Shown: piece by piece, positions 43,902-54,200 of the stretch
Position numbering within the stretch: position 1 is the stretch's first letter
Layout: the number at the start of each line of letters is the position of its first letter
From: CAIVPM01 sp964477265
GTDB taxonomy: Bacteria > Bacteroidota > Bacteroidia > Chitinophagales > Chitinophagaceae
Reading direction: 5' to 3'
Assembly (NCBI GenBank): GCA_964477265.1
Contig: CAYZDJ010000012.1
Span: 22,070-86,069, forward strand
DNA length: 64,000 bases
Translations under genes and position numbers: made by a program
The notes under the pieces: generated by a model
What the model was told of the DNA's origin: nothing
What the model saw: the letters and a program-made list of their open reading frames with translations, nothing else
The model's database searches: none

Positions 43902-44246
43902 CTACTTACCAATGTGATTAATAATTGTATCCCTTTTTTTTGTGCCATAATTGGTAAGTGAATCCAACAATGCTTTCATCTCGCTGGGGTTGCTTTGATA
44001 GTAATTGTAGCTATTGTAAAACTCATCTTTTGTTGTATGGTGCAAATCAAATATTTTGTTGTACAGGCTAATGTTTTGCTTGCTTAGTAGATGTATGGAA
44101 TCCTTGCTGCTAGCTATTTTCATCCATTCATCTGCACTTACCATATCCCACATCACCAATTTCATTTCATTAATAGGTAATACTTTGGGTTTTGTTTTAC
44201 AACTAAAAAAGAACAATAAAAATATCAACAAAAATTGTGGTCTCAT
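43902..44246 (-). CDS. DUF4296 lipoprotein
   Basis: 114 residues. The lipoprotein signal F-L-L-I-F-L-L-F-F-F-S-C puts lipidated Cys at 16. The rest matches DUF4296, a small helical Bacteroidota family (M-K-L-V-M-W-D-M, Y-N-Y-Y-Q-S-N-P). Its ATG overlaps the TGA of the DUF4835 gene in an ATGA, so the two are translationally coupled. It is the last gene of the bamD-rpoZ-coaBC group. Function unknown, presumably envelope related. Confidence 0.87.
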   Translation of the reverse strand: MRPQFLLIFLLFFFSCKTKPKVLPINEMKLVMWDMVSADEWMKIASSKDSIHLLSKQNISLYNKIFDLHHTTKDEFYNSYNYYQSNPSEMKALLDSLTNYGTKKRDTIINHIGK

Positions 44247-45160
44247 TTTAATCCTTCTGTGTATTTACTGCTGTTTGCAGGGTCAAGGCTTTGTAATATA
44301 TCCAATGCCCTTGTTTTGTCGTCACTTGTTCCTCGCTTTATTACTCCAATTAATTCTGTAGTTCTATTTTGTAAAAAAAACTGAACAAACATGCTGTTTG
44401 GGTTTTCCTGATTAAAAGTTTTTAGTTGGTCGAGTGCCTGTATAAATGCAGGTACAGCTTCTTTTTCATTGGCTATCATTTTGTCAAAACCATTTCGGTA
44501 GTAGCCATATAGAACAGTATGCAAAACATTATTACGCGGGTTAGATAAATTCTCAATCAGCCAATATCTGTTTCTCAAGCCATCAAAAGCTTTCCAGCCA
44601 TTAATGCTATTACCTTCTGGGGCATTATTTACAATATTTTGTGCTTTTTGAAAATATTTTTCGCCACCTTTTGCTGAATATGAATCGTAATTTAATCCCA
44701 AAATAATATTGGCATAATAAGCAAAAATTGCTGTAAGGTTTGCTGCTGCAGCATCGTTGCCACCAACCCTGTTTTCGTTAAATTCTATAGGCTGATATTC
44801 TATGTACTTAAACTGCACATCTCCATCCTGATAATTAATAAGTGCAGAGTTGTAAGTTGTACTAAAAATTGGGCGTGCTGACTGTACAATTAACTGTGCC
44901 TTGTACACATTGGTTTCTACCTGGCTTTCAAGGTTCAGTAAAAAATTACATTCAATTTTTTCAGTTGATTTATAGGTATCGCCAGTCCATTTTCTATTAT
45001 TAAAAAAATTGGTTAGCTGTGTTTGTAAAGTGGTAAATATTTTTTTATCTACAGTGGTATTTATCCTACTTGCATTTACGCTTATTTTAGCCTGAAACTC
45101 TTGCGAATAAAGGCTTGCAGAAAAAAGCAATGCAATAAATAAGGTTATTTTATTTTTCAT
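44243..45160 (-). CDS. DUF4835 exported protein
   Basis: 305 residues from the ATG at 45160, which gives a proper signal peptide (M-K-N-K-I-T-L-F-I-A) ending L-Y-S before Q. An upstream ATG (45187) adds nine residues without benefit. The DUF4835 family shows I-S-V-N-A-S-R-I near the start and the W-x-Y/F-D-G-L-R-N-R-Y-W-L segment. The start lies inside the end of coaBC (11-base overlap). It is conserved beside coaBC in Bacteroidota; the function is not established. Confidence 0.88.
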   Translation of the reverse strand: MKNKITLFIALLFSASLYSQEFQAKISVNASRINTTVDKKIFTTLQTQLTNFFNNRKWTGDTYKSTEKIECNFLLNLESQVETNVYKAQLIVQSARPIFSTTYNSALINYQDGDVQFKYIEYQPIEFNENRVGGNDAAAANLTAIFAYYANIILGLNYDSYSAKGGEKYFQKAQNIVNNAPEGNSINGWKAFDGLRNRYWLIENLSNPRNNVLHTVLYGYYRNGFDKMIANEKEAVPAFIQALDQLKTFNQENPNSMFVQFFLQNRTTELIGVIKRGTSDDKTRALDILQSLDPANSSKYTEGLK

Positions 45161-46352
45161 TTTTTGTCTTTGATATAATAAAATCAACTATGTCTTTGGC
45201 TACTTCTTTTTTTAATTTAGTTTCAAATGTATGCTCTATTGCAGAACTATCAATAATTGTTATTCTATTTTTATCGGCACCAAAAACCTTGTTGCTAGCA
45301 TTAAAACTATTCAATACTACAGCGTCTAAATTTTTTGTCTGTAGCTTCTTAATTGCATTTTCTTTTTCGTTATCAGTTTCAAGTGCAAAGCCAACTATAA
45401 ATTGATTGTTTTTTTTATTAGTGCCAATAGCTTTTAAAATATCATTGGTTTTTTCTAATTGCAAGTTCCAGGTTTCATCTTTCTTTTTTATTTTGTTGTC
45501 AGCAATTGTTGTAGGCTTGTAATCTGCAACGGCAGCACACATTACTACAATATCTTGTTCGTTAACTATGCTTGTCACTGCATCAAGCATTTCGTTGCTG
45601 CTAACAACATCTACAACTTTTATTTCACTAAAATTTGCTTTGCAATTTGTTGTTCCTGCTATCAATGTTACGTTAGCACCTTGCAAATACAAGGCTTCTG
45701 CAATTTCAAAACCCATTTTGCCACTGCTATAGTTACCAATAAATCTTACAGGGTCTATATTTTCATAAGTTGGACCAGCAGTTACCAAAGCATTTTTATT
45801 TTGCAAAGCATTACCCCTGCAATAATTTGAAATTAAAAATTCAATAATATCTTCTGGCTCTGCCATTCTTCCATGTCCAAGTAAACCACTTGCAAGCTCA
45901 CCATTTTCTACATCAATTATTTTATTGCCATAGCTTTTTATTAATTCAATATTCTTCCTAGTAGATGGGTGATGCCACATATCTTCATCCATTGCAGGTG
46001 CTACACACACTGGGCAAGTTGCACTTAAATACACTGCCATCAGTAAATTGTCGCATAATCCATTTGCCATTTTTGCAAGTGTGTTGCAGCTTAGTGGTGC
46101 AATTATCATTACATCTGCCCAACGCCCAAGCTGCACATGGTTTGCCCACGAATTATTGTTTTCTAAATCTATTAAAACATTGTTTTTGCTAAGTGTAGAT
46201 AAAACAAGTGGCGACACAAATTCTTTTGAAGCAGGTGTCATTACAACTTTCACCTCAGCACCAGCTTTTACTAAAAGCCTTACCAATAAAATAGTTTTAT
46301 AGGCAGCAATGCTTGCACTTATTCCAATTAATATTTTTTTGCCTTGTAGCAT
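45150..46352 (-). CDS. coaBC: Bifunctional phosphopantothenoylcysteine decarboxylase / phosphopantothenate-cysteine ligase
   Basis: 400 residues. The N-terminal flavoprotein decarboxylase (about 1-180) has G-I-S-A-S-I-A-A-Y-K, the catalytic His in W-A-N-H-V-Q-L-G, and the P-A-M-D-E-D-M-W substrate motif. The C-terminal ligase (about 185-400) has T-A-G-P-T-Y-E-N-I-D-P-V-R and K-I-K-K. The two steps make 4'-phosphopantetheine from phosphopantothenate. The gene is in an operon with rpoZ upstream and overlaps the DUF4835 gene. Confidence 0.96.
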   Translation of the reverse strand: MLQGKKILIGISASIAAYKTILLVRLLVKAGAEVKVVMTPASKEFVSPLVLSTLSKNNVLIDLENNNSWANHVQLGRWADVMIIAPLSCNTLAKMANGLCDNLLMAVYLSATCPVCVAPAMDEDMWHHPSTRKNIELIKSYGNKIIDVENGELASGLLGHGRMAEPEDIIEFLISNYCRGNALQNKNALVTAGPTYENIDPVRFIGNYSSGKMGFEIAEALYLQGANVTLIAGTTNCKANFSEIKVVDVVSSNEMLDAVTSIVNEQDIVVMCAAVADYKPTTIADNKIKKKDETWNLQLEKTNDILKAIGTNKKNNQFIVGFALETDNEKENAIKKLQTKNLDAVVLNSFNASNKVFGADKNRITIIDSSAIEHTFETKLKKEVAKDIVDFIISKTKNEK

Positions 46353-46363
46353 GTTGTAAAATA

Positions 46364-46391
46364 AAAACGACAGTAAAAATACTGCCGTTTT
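46364..46391 (-). terminator. Hairpin between rpoZ and coaBC
   Basis: AAAACGACAGTA (46364-46375) faces TACTGCCGTTTT (46380-46391), with one mismatch. On the minus strand it ends in T residues and could partly terminate after rpoZ, tuning coaBC expression. Confidence 0.65.
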
Positions 46392-46410
46392 TTATAGTTA
46401 TTATTTAATA

Positions 46411-46755
46411 TTATCTGAATAAATCGTTCTGAACATTTTTTCTATAGTAAATTTTGCCCTCAGTAAACTCGTGTGTAGCCATAATTGCAGGGTTTGGCAT
46501 TTTTTCGTAAGCACGAGAAATTTCAATTTGCTCTTTATTTTCATGCACTTCTTCCAAGCTATCAGTGTGGCTTGCAAACTCTTCTAATTTGTTATGCAAT
46601 TCTTCTTTTAAAGTAACATTAATTTGATTAGCCCTTCTCGAAATGATTGCAATTGATTCATACAAATTTCCTGTAGTTTCTTTTATATCTAGCAAATGCT
46701 TTGTTTCTACAGAACTTGGTGTATTGGCATTAATTTGTCGTCTTAATTTGCTCAT
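46411..46755 (-). CDS. rpoZ: RNA polymerase omega subunit, Bacteroidota type
   Basis: 114 residues. N-L-Y-E-S-I-A-I-I-S-R-R-A-N-Q-I (about 30-45) is the omega/RPB6 signature used to assemble the beta' subunit. The C-terminal part (E-K-M-P-N-P-A-I-M-A) is typical of Bacteroidota. The start overlaps the end of bamD by 26 bases, indicating one transcript. Confidence 0.85.
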   Translation of the reverse strand: MSKLRRQINANTPSSVETKHLLDIKETTGNLYESIAIISRRANQINVTLKEELHNKLEEFASHTDSLEEVHENKEQIEISRAYEKMPNPAIMATHEFTEGKIYYRKNVQNDLFR

Positions 46756-47584
46756 TTTTTTTAATATTTAAAATTTTAATTGTTTGTTGTTTAATTTTTT
46801 TTACTTCTTCTATATGCTTGCTTTCATTGAACCTTTCAATAAATTCGCTGCTTAAGGCAAGTACTTTGTTGTACCTTTCTTCTTGTTTATCCTCGTAGCT
46901 TAAATCAGCATATTTATTATAGCTTAATATTGTTTGATAAACATACTCATCTGCAATTTTACTATCAGGAAAATTTTCTGCAACACTTTCAAAAGCAATA
47001 GCTGCAGCTTTATAATATCCTAAATTAAAATATAGTTGTGCCGACTTAAATTCTTTTGCTTCAAGCTTTGCCCTGCAAATATCCAAAATATCATTCGCCT
47101 CTTTTACCCTTATTGAATTTGGATGACCATTAATAAAGCTTTGCATTAATGCCATAGCTTTTGTTGTTGTTGTTTGATCCAAATCAATTTTAGGCGATTG
47201 CTTATAATAACAAAATGCTCTTAAGTATTCACAATCCTCATTTCTTTTACTGCCTGGAAAAGTTTCAATAAAACTTTTATAATAACTTTCAGCATTCAGG
47301 TAATCCTTTAAAAAATAAAAGCAATTGGCACTTTTATAATACATGTCTTCATACCTTTCTGTTCCTTTTAAATAAGCATACAAATCTTCGTATAGTTGAA
47401 GTGCATAACTGTATTTTTTTGCAGTATAATACTCTTCAGCCATTTTATATCTATACTCATTATCTGTACTCCTGAATATGTTACTAAAGCTTTTGCTTTT
47501 TTCTGAAAATGCTGTTTTATGTTTTTTAAAAAAGCATGATGAGAATGTAGTACAAATGAGAAATAGAAAAACTAATTTTTTCAT
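46730..47584 (-). CDS. bamD: Outer-membrane assembly lipoprotein BamD
   Basis: 284 residues. The lipoprotein signal L-F-L-I-C-T-T-F-S-S-C gives Cys-17. Several TPR-like helical pairs follow (Y-Y-T-A-K-K-Y-S-Y-A-L-Q-L-Y-E-D, Y-F-N-L-G-Y-Y-K-A-A-A-I-A-F-E), matching the BamD/ComL fold that helps BamA fold outer-membrane beta-barrels. It begins the operon bamD-rpoZ-coaBC-DUF4835-DUF4296. Confidence 0.92.
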   Translation of the reverse strand: MKKLVFLFLICTTFSSCFFKKHKTAFSEKSKSFSNIFRSTDNEYRYKMAEEYYTAKKYSYALQLYEDLYAYLKGTERYEDMYYKSANCFYFLKDYLNAESYYKSFIETFPGSKRNEDCEYLRAFCYYKQSPKIDLDQTTTTKAMALMQSFINGHPNSIRVKEANDILDICRAKLEAKEFKSAQLYFNLGYYKAAAIAFESVAENFPDSKIADEYVYQTILSYNKYADLSYEDKQEERYNKVLALSSEFIERFNESKHIEEVKKIKQQTIKILNIKKNEQIKTTN

Positions 47585-47667
47585 ACAAGGACGCGAAAGT
47601 AAATGATTATTGGCAAAGAAAAGGCAATTGATTAGAACTATTGCAAAAACAAAACTTAAATAAATCT

Positions 47668-47699
47668 AAAAACCCTGTTGAAAACTCAACAGGGTTTTT
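47668..47699 (-). terminator. Terminator of the OmpA-like gene
   Basis: AAAAACCCTGTTGA (47668-47681) pairs perfectly with 47686-47699 over a four-base loop; T residues follow on both strands. It is just after the minus-strand stop at 47723. Confidence 0.93.
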
Positions 47700-47722
47700 A
47701 AATAAAAGTATTTTAACTAAAA

Positions 47723-49297
47723 CTAGTTTTTGCCTCTTAAGTGTGGGGCAGGAGCAGGAACTGTATTTGGTCCTTCTTCTGTTGTACCTTGTAAATCAAT
47801 TGTGTTGCCATCGCCAGCACCAGCATCGTAAGCAAAAATAAATCTGCCTTCGTTGATACCTTGTTTATCTACTAAATACTTAATGATAGCAGCAACTCTG
47901 TCATAAGCTTTTTGTTGAGATGCTTTATTAGCCTCAGGATGTCCTATTACTTTTAGCTTGCAACCTGGGTTGTTTTTCATTTGTTGAGCAACTGCATCTA
48001 GCAATTTCATATTGTCTCTACCTAAGTTAGCACCAGATTTGAAAACAATGCTTGGTAAGTTGTCTAAACCACAATTACCACCAAACACCATTTTGCCACC
48101 ACCAATACCATACATTCTGATAGTATCAATTGTTCTTTGTAAAGTTTCAATTGTTTCTTTATTTGTTTTGCAGCATGGGTTTTCTGGACATTGACCAGCA
48201 CCATCAGCATTAACAGGGAAACATTCTTGGCGAGTTAATAACTCTTTATCTTTATAATCAGGAATACCATCACCATCGCTATCTATAGCTCTACCATGGC
48301 TATCAACAGCAACACCAGCAGGTGTGTTTGGCTCTAAGTCAAATTGGTCAGTAATACCATCTTTATCAGCATCATCCAAAATAACCTTTAATTTATTTTT
48401 CAAATGATCTGGTTGGTTTAACTCATTATAAACATAGTTATTAGGGTTAATCCACCATAATGGTTGCACTCTTTTGCCTTTATCACCAATATTATAGTTA
48501 ATTCTTGCACTTGAAAACCAATAAGCATCAAAAGCGTTGCTTAATGGCGAAGAGAAACCATCTAAATAATCATAGTTGCTCAAACTGTTTTTACCTTCAA
48601 GGGCAAAATTAAATCTGTCATTTATTTTCCAAGCAAAGCCACCACCTATGTTAAAACAAGGTAAAACAACTTTTTTGCCTCTTCCTAAAGCGTTTTTATC
48701 TCCCATATTGCCAATGGTGTTGAAAGTTGGGTAACCATACCAACTTGCATAATTTCCATTATCAGCATAGTCTTTTTTAACTTGATTGAACATAAGTCCA
48801 AAACCAGCCATTAAATATACATTGAATTTAGGATTTCCTTTGTAGCTTCTGATAGTGTTCAACGATGCAATCGCATCTAAACCTAATTGCCAGTTTCTTG
48901 CTTTGTATTTTGCTGCTTCTGGATAGTTTGCAGGAATGATGTCACCTTCTGGACCACCACTAACTGCATAAAAAGAATAATAAGGTCTTAAAGAAAAAAT
49001 ATGACTTAATGATTTTCTTGCAGACAATGTAAAACCAAAACCAACATTATTTCTCAAATCACCACTCATAGTAGCAACACCAACACCCAAGCCAAGTTCC
49101 CACATATCTCTTGGGCGAGCAGGATAAACTGATGAGTTAGTTGAAAACGCATTAAATGCAGCGGCATTTTTCTTAGCCACTTTACTTCCATCTTTCCAAA
49201 TTTTTGCTGTATCACCATTTTGTGCATACGAGCCTATGCTTAATGCAACAAAGGCTAATGTAAAAAAGGAAAGGACTTTTCTTGTAAACATATTCAT
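47723..49297 (-). CDS. OmpA-family outer-membrane protein
   Basis: 524 residues from the ATG at 49297 (signal peptide ending S-Y-A before Q-N-G-D). An ATG at 49420 would add 41 unrelated residues. Residues 45-310 look like an eight- to ten-stranded beta-barrel. Residues 330-380 have calcium-binding thrombospondin-3 type repeats (D-A-D-K-D-G-I-T-D-Q, D-S-D-G-D-G-I-P-D). Residues 420-505 resemble the OmpA peptidoglycan-binding domain, though its usual motifs are weak (K-L-K-V-I-G-H-P-E, A-Y-D-R-V-A-A). A role tying outer membrane to wall is likely. Confidence 0.85.
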   Translation of the reverse strand: MNMFTRKVLSFFTLAFVALSIGSYAQNGDTAKIWKDGSKVAKKNAAAFNAFSTNSSVYPARPRDMWELGLGVGVATMSGDLRNNVGFGFTLSARKSLSHIFSLRPYYSFYAVSGGPEGDIIPANYPEAAKYKARNWQLGLDAIASLNTIRSYKGNPKFNVYLMAGFGLMFNQVKKDYADNGNYASWYGYPTFNTIGNMGDKNALGRGKKVVLPCFNIGGGFAWKINDRFNFALEGKNSLSNYDYLDGFSSPLSNAFDAYWFSSARINYNIGDKGKRVQPLWWINPNNYVYNELNQPDHLKNKLKVILDDADKDGITDQFDLEPNTPAGVAVDSHGRAIDSDGDGIPDYKDKELLTRQECFPVNADGAGQCPENPCCKTNKETIETLQRTIDTIRMYGIGGGKMVFGGNCGLDNLPSIVFKSGANLGRDNMKLLDAVAQQMKNNPGCKLKVIGHPEANKASQQKAYDRVAAIIKYLVDKQGINEGRFIFAYDAGAGDGNTIDLQGTTEEGPNTVPAPAPHLRGKN

Positions 49298-49449
49298 AAA
49301 AATTAAAATTGAGAATCGAATACTAATTGTATCCATGGGCAAAAGTGCGTTTTTTTTATTATAAACCAAAAAAAAAAAAATGTAGTATTTATCCGCTTCA
49401 AACTCAATAATTACAAGCATTTTACGTTATGTAAAAAAACTCTACAACA

Positions 49450-49719
49450 ATGACAACACTTTTTGGTATTTTTTGCATTGTATCATTTTGCATTTTTTAT
49501 ATAAAAAAACAAATATGGAAAGCTTTGCCAATATTTAACAAAATAAGTTATAAAAGTAGCTTCTTTTATTGGTTTACTGCATCTGATATGGCACATCCAA
49601 AATTTAAAACATTTAAATGGGCAATTATATTGAACAATGTGTTTAACGTAATAATGGCAGTAGTTTGCTTGTTTCTGTTACTGATAGTTGCTATAAAATT
49701 TTTAGCATTTATTGCTTAA
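49450..49719 (+). CDS. Small two-TM protein, hypothetical
   Basis: 89 residues with hydrophobic segments at about 3-18 and 60-88, joined by an aromatic and Lys-rich loop. No family is recognised. It is a free-standing frame between divergent genes, followed by a good terminator, which supports a real transcript. Confidence 0.45.
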   Translation: MTTLFGIFCIVSFCIFYIKKQIWKALPIFNKISYKSSFFYWFTASDMAHPKFKTFKWAIILNNVFNVIMAVVCLFLLLIVAIKFLAFIA

Positions 49720-49749
49720 AACTGCATAAAAAATGTGTATGAAAATAGT

Positions 49750-49783
49750 AAAAGGGTTAGCAATTTATTGTTAACCCTTTTTT
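49750..49783 (+). terminator. Terminator after the small membrane protein gene
   Basis: AAAAGGGTTAGCAA (49750-49763) pairs with TTGTTAACCCTTTT (49768-49781), one G.U pair, and a T run follows. Confidence 0.85.
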
Positions 49784-49838
49784 GTTGTAAGTGCATTTTT
49801 TAGTAAAACTTTTAGTATTTAGCCAAATAGCAAAACTT

Positions 49839-49846
49839 TATCTTTG
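49839..49846 (+). promoter_or_regulatory. Probable -7 box of the histidine kinase gene
   Basis: TATCTTTG fits TAnnTTTG and ends only six bases before the ATG, implying a leaderless or nearly leaderless mRNA. A clear -33 box is not seen. Confidence 0.4.
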
Positions 49847-49852
49847 CATTGA

Positions 49853-51178
49853 ATGAAGAAAACTCTACCAGTAATCATTACACTTGTTGGTCTTTCACTT
49901 TTGGGGCTTATTATTTTGCAAGCCTCATGGCTGCACAATTTGGTGGAGTTGCAAGAACAACAGATATCAACAAAAATAGCCAGAGCTCAATATAGCGTTG
50001 CAACAGAGTTAAGTAAAGAATTATACAATATTCACTCAACAAAAATTCCTAAGCAACTACAAGGTTTAAATTACAAGGATGATTTTTTTGGTAATCCTCT
50101 AAAACCTCGTTTGGTAAGCCACCAGTTTTCTTTAAATGAAGTAAAGGAAATGCTTGAAAGTGCATTGAGGCGAGAAGATATTAAAAAACTGAAATATGAA
50201 TTTGCCATAATTGACAATAAAAATGAAGGCGAGATGTATACTAAAGATTTTGAAAAAATGTTTTTAGATACATCGAATACAAAACGCTTTGTTTATAATA
50301 TAACTGATGCAGGAACACAATTTGAAAGCCTTGGATTAGCACAACGATTGGAGATATTGATACCAGAGTTTGAAAAGCAGGTATTGGGTTCGTTAACATG
50401 GATTCTTGTTGGCAGTGGATTATTTACTATCATCATTTTTGCTGCATTTTATATAACCGTGCGAACACTTTTAAATCAAAAAAAATTAAGTGAAATTAAA
50501 AGTGATTTTATCAACAACATGACTCACGAATTTAAAACACCTATTGCCACAATATCATTGGCTGTAGATGCTATAAGAAACGAAAAGGTGCAGGCTGATA
50601 TAAACAAGCTTAATTATTTTAGTGGTATTATAAAAGAAGAAAATAAAAGAATGAACAGCCAGGTAGAAACTATTTTGCAGGCCGCATTGCTTGAGAAAAA
50701 AGAACTTCAATTTAAAAATACTAAAGTAAATGCAAATATTATTATAGCTACTGTGCTTGATAACTATAGCTTGCAGCTAAACGAAAAAAATGGAAAATGC
50801 TGTATTGAGCTTGAGGCACAAAACGATTTAATTGAAGTTGACGAATTGCATTTTACCAATATTGTTTCTAATCTTATAGATAATGCAATTAAATATTCGA
50901 AGGAAGATTTAATTATTAAAGTAAGATCTTACAATGCCAATAACAACTATGTTTTTGAGGTAGAAGATAATGGTATAGGAATGAGTAAAGACACAGCCAA
51001 GAATGTATTTGAAAAATTTTACAGGGCACACACAGGCAATGTGCATAATGTTAAAGGCTTTGGGCTTGGAATGAACTATGTAAAAACTGTAATAACTGCA
51101 ATGGAAGGTAATATTAAAGTAGCAAGCACTTTGGGCAAAGGCACTACATTTACTGTAGATATTCCTGTAATAGAATAA
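49853..51178 (+). CDS. Sensor histidine kinase
   Basis: 441 residues. TM segments at about 6-26 and 178-200 enclose a periplasmic sensor region of about 150 residues. The HisKA helix has the phospho-acceptor His in M-T-H-E-F-K-T-P (about 224). The HATPase domain shows N-box D-N-A-I-K-Y-S, G1 V-E-D-N-G-I-G-M-S and G2 G-F-G-L-G-M-N-Y-V. No response regulator gene follows, though in many Bacteroidota this kinase type is paired with one. Confidence 0.92.
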   Translation: MKKTLPVIITLVGLSLLGLIILQASWLHNLVELQEQQISTKIARAQYSVATELSKELYNIHSTKIPKQLQGLNYKDDFFGNPLKPRLVSHQFSLNEVKEMLESALRREDIKKLKYEFAIIDNKNEGEMYTKDFEKMFLDTSNTKRFVYNITDAGTQFESLGLAQRLEILIPEFEKQVLGSLTWILVGSGLFTIIIFAAFYITVRTLLNQKKLSEIKSDFINNMTHEFKTPIATISLAVDAIRNEKVQADINKLNYFSGIIKEENKRMNSQVETILQAALLEKKELQFKNTKVNANIIIATVLDNYSLQLNEKNGKCCIELEAQNDLIEVDELHFTNIVSNLIDNAIKYSKEDLIIKVRSYNANNNYVFEVEDNGIGMSKDTAKNVFEKFYRAHTGNVHNVKGFGLGMNYVKTVITAMEGNIKVASTLGKGTTFTVDIPVIE

Positions 51179-51281
51179 TATACCAGCTTTTAAAACAAAA
51201 CACAATCTCGCTTTTTTCGTTATATAAATTGGAACAATCTTTGCCAATACCGCGTAGTTTTGACAAACTCCTTAATTATTA

Positions 51282-54200
51282 TTGAAACGCTTTTTTAAAA
51301 TATTAAAAAGAACTTTACTGGCATTATTTATATTGCTTATAGTTTTTGCAATTGCCATACAAACCAAGCCAGTTCAAAATTGGTTGGTAAGTATCGCTAC
51401 CAATAAAATCTCGAAAATATTAAAAACAAAAGTTAGTGTTAAAAGTGTTGACTTTACTTTATTTAGTAACGCCAACATAAATGGATTATATATTGAAGAC
51501 AGAAATAAAGACACTATACTTTATGCAGGTAGTTTAACAATTAGCATTACAGATTGGTTTTTCCTGAAGGATAAAACAGAACTGAAAAAATTTGGATTGG
51601 AAGATGCTGTAATAAAAATGAACAGAAAAGATTCTGTTTGGAATTACCAGTATATTGTTGATCATTTTGCAAGCACAGACACAACAACTAAAAAGCCTAA
51701 CAATAAAGACTTTCAGCTAAAGGAAGTTGACATAAAAAACCTACGCTTAGTTAAAGATGATGGCTGGCGAGGAGAAATTATTACAGTAAAATTAGACGAA
51801 CTTTTTGTAAAGGCTGATTCTATAAATCTAAAAACCAATAAAGTTTTTATAAATAAGTTACAGATAGAAAAACCTTATGTAAACATTCAAAAATATAAAG
51901 GCACACGACCTGATAATTATGTGTTTCCTGTGGTTAAGGAGACTGTTAATGCAAACCCATTGTTATTTGTTGTAAATAGCATTAAACTAAATAATGCAAC
52001 CTTAGCAATTAACCATCATTATGGCGTATTTGCAGATGGCTTTGATGGTGCACATATTTTGTTTAGCCCATTAAATGTAAACGTAGATAATTTTAAAATA
52101 AATGGAGATGTAATAACTGGTGCATTGAATATAAATGGTAAGGAACGCAGTGGTTTTGAAATAAAGCAACTTGCTGCAAACCTCAAGTGGACTTCGAGGA
52201 TAATGGAGTTGAAAGATTTGGAGCTTATTACCAACAAAAGCAGGATTAGCAACTACTATGCAATGAAGTTTAAAAACTTTGATGATGACTTTGCCGAGTA
52301 TGAAACTATGGTAACAATGGATGCACGTTTTAAAAACACACACATAAACAGTGATGATGTTGCTTATTTTTCGCCTGCCTTAAAAACCTGGAAAAAAGAG
52401 CTGCAGATAAGTGGCGATTTTTTAGGAACTGTAAGTGATTTTACTGTTGAAAAATTAGTGGCAAAAGAAAAAAGCAATGGAACAATAATCTCTGGAACCT
52501 TTGGTATGAAAGGCTTGCCAGATATGGATAAAACAGTCATCAGCTTTAATAATGGCAATATAAAAACCAACTATAAAGATTTAAGTGCCATTGTGCCAGC
52601 ATTAAAAAACACAACTACTCCCAACCTTGCAGCATTGGGTTCAATACAATTTAATGGAAACTTTAATGGCACAACCAGCAAGTTTATTACTAATGGAACT
52701 GTATCTACTGCTTTAGGAAATATAACAACAAACCTGTCAATGCAATTGCCACAAAATAGTGATGCTTTATATAGTGGCAATATCACTATAAATAAATTTG
52801 ATTTAAAGACTTTCCTAAATGAGAATCAGCTTGGAATAGTTGATTTTGCTGGAAAATTTGATGGTAAAAGCTTTACGCTTGCAAGGTTAGATACAAAGCT
52901 TGAAGGCTTTTTCACAAGCTTTGGCTTTAATGGATATAACTATACCAACGTTACAACAAACGGTAAATTTTTAAATAAATATTTTAATGGCGAATTAAAG
53001 ATTGAAGACCCAAACTTTCATTTAAATGGACACGCAGAAGCCGATTTTAGCAAAGCAATACCAAGCTTTAACATACTTGCTGATATAACAAAAACCAATT
53101 TGCAAAGCCTAAACCTATCAAAAAAAGAGTTGCATTTTACAGGATTATTAGATGTGAATTTTGCAGGAACTAACATTGATAACTTTTTGGGCGAAGCAAA
53201 ACTTTTAAATGCAACAATTAGCAATGATAAATCAAAGCTTAAGTTTGATTCATTGACTTTATCAAGCTTAAAAGTAGATACAGTAAAGGCTTTGCACTTT
53301 GCTTCGAACGATTTTAATGTTGATGTGAAAGGCGATTTTAAAATTTTGGACTTACCAACCTGCTTTCAATCTTTCTTACACAATTACTATCCAAGTTATA
53401 TAAATGCACCTGCCTCAATTCCTCAAAACCAAAAGTTTACTGTAAACCTTACTACAAGATATGTTGAGCCTTACCTGCAATTGTTTGATAAAGATTTAAA
53501 GGGCTTTAATGATGCAAGTTTAACTGGCACTATTGATACTAAGGATAATTTTTTGGGCTTAAATATTTTGTTGCCCTATGGTAAATATAAAAACTATGTA
53601 ATAACAGGTGCTGAGTTTACAGGCAAAGGCAACAGAGATTCTGTAAAAATTGATGGCTCTATTGCAGAGTTTCAGGTGAGTGATAGTTCACGTTTTCCAA
53701 ATACAAATTTGTCAATCGTATCAAGTAATGATTTTTCTGATATTAAGATAAAAACCAGGGCCAGCAATACTTTGAACGAAGCTGACCTCAATGCAAAGCT
53801 TGAAACATCGCCCAACGGAATTAAAATAAATTTTAATCCATCATCATTTATTTTAAATGACAAAAAATGGATTTTAGATAATGCAGGAGAAATTATTTTA
53901 TATAAAAACTATAGTGTAGCAAAAAATGTAAAGTTTGTTCAGGGCTTTCAGGAAATAAGCCTTGAAACAGCACCTGATGAAGCAGGCAATACCAACACAC
54001 TTGATGTGAAGTTAAAAGATGTTATTGTTGGAGATATCGCATCATCATTTTTAAAGACTACAAACATTGAAGGCATAGCTAATGGGACAATACATGTTGA
54101 TGATATTTTTGGTCAGTTAAATGCCAATGCTGATATAAAGGTTACTGAATTTAGCATTGATGATGACTCTATAGGAGTGGCTTATATAAAGGCAAATTAT

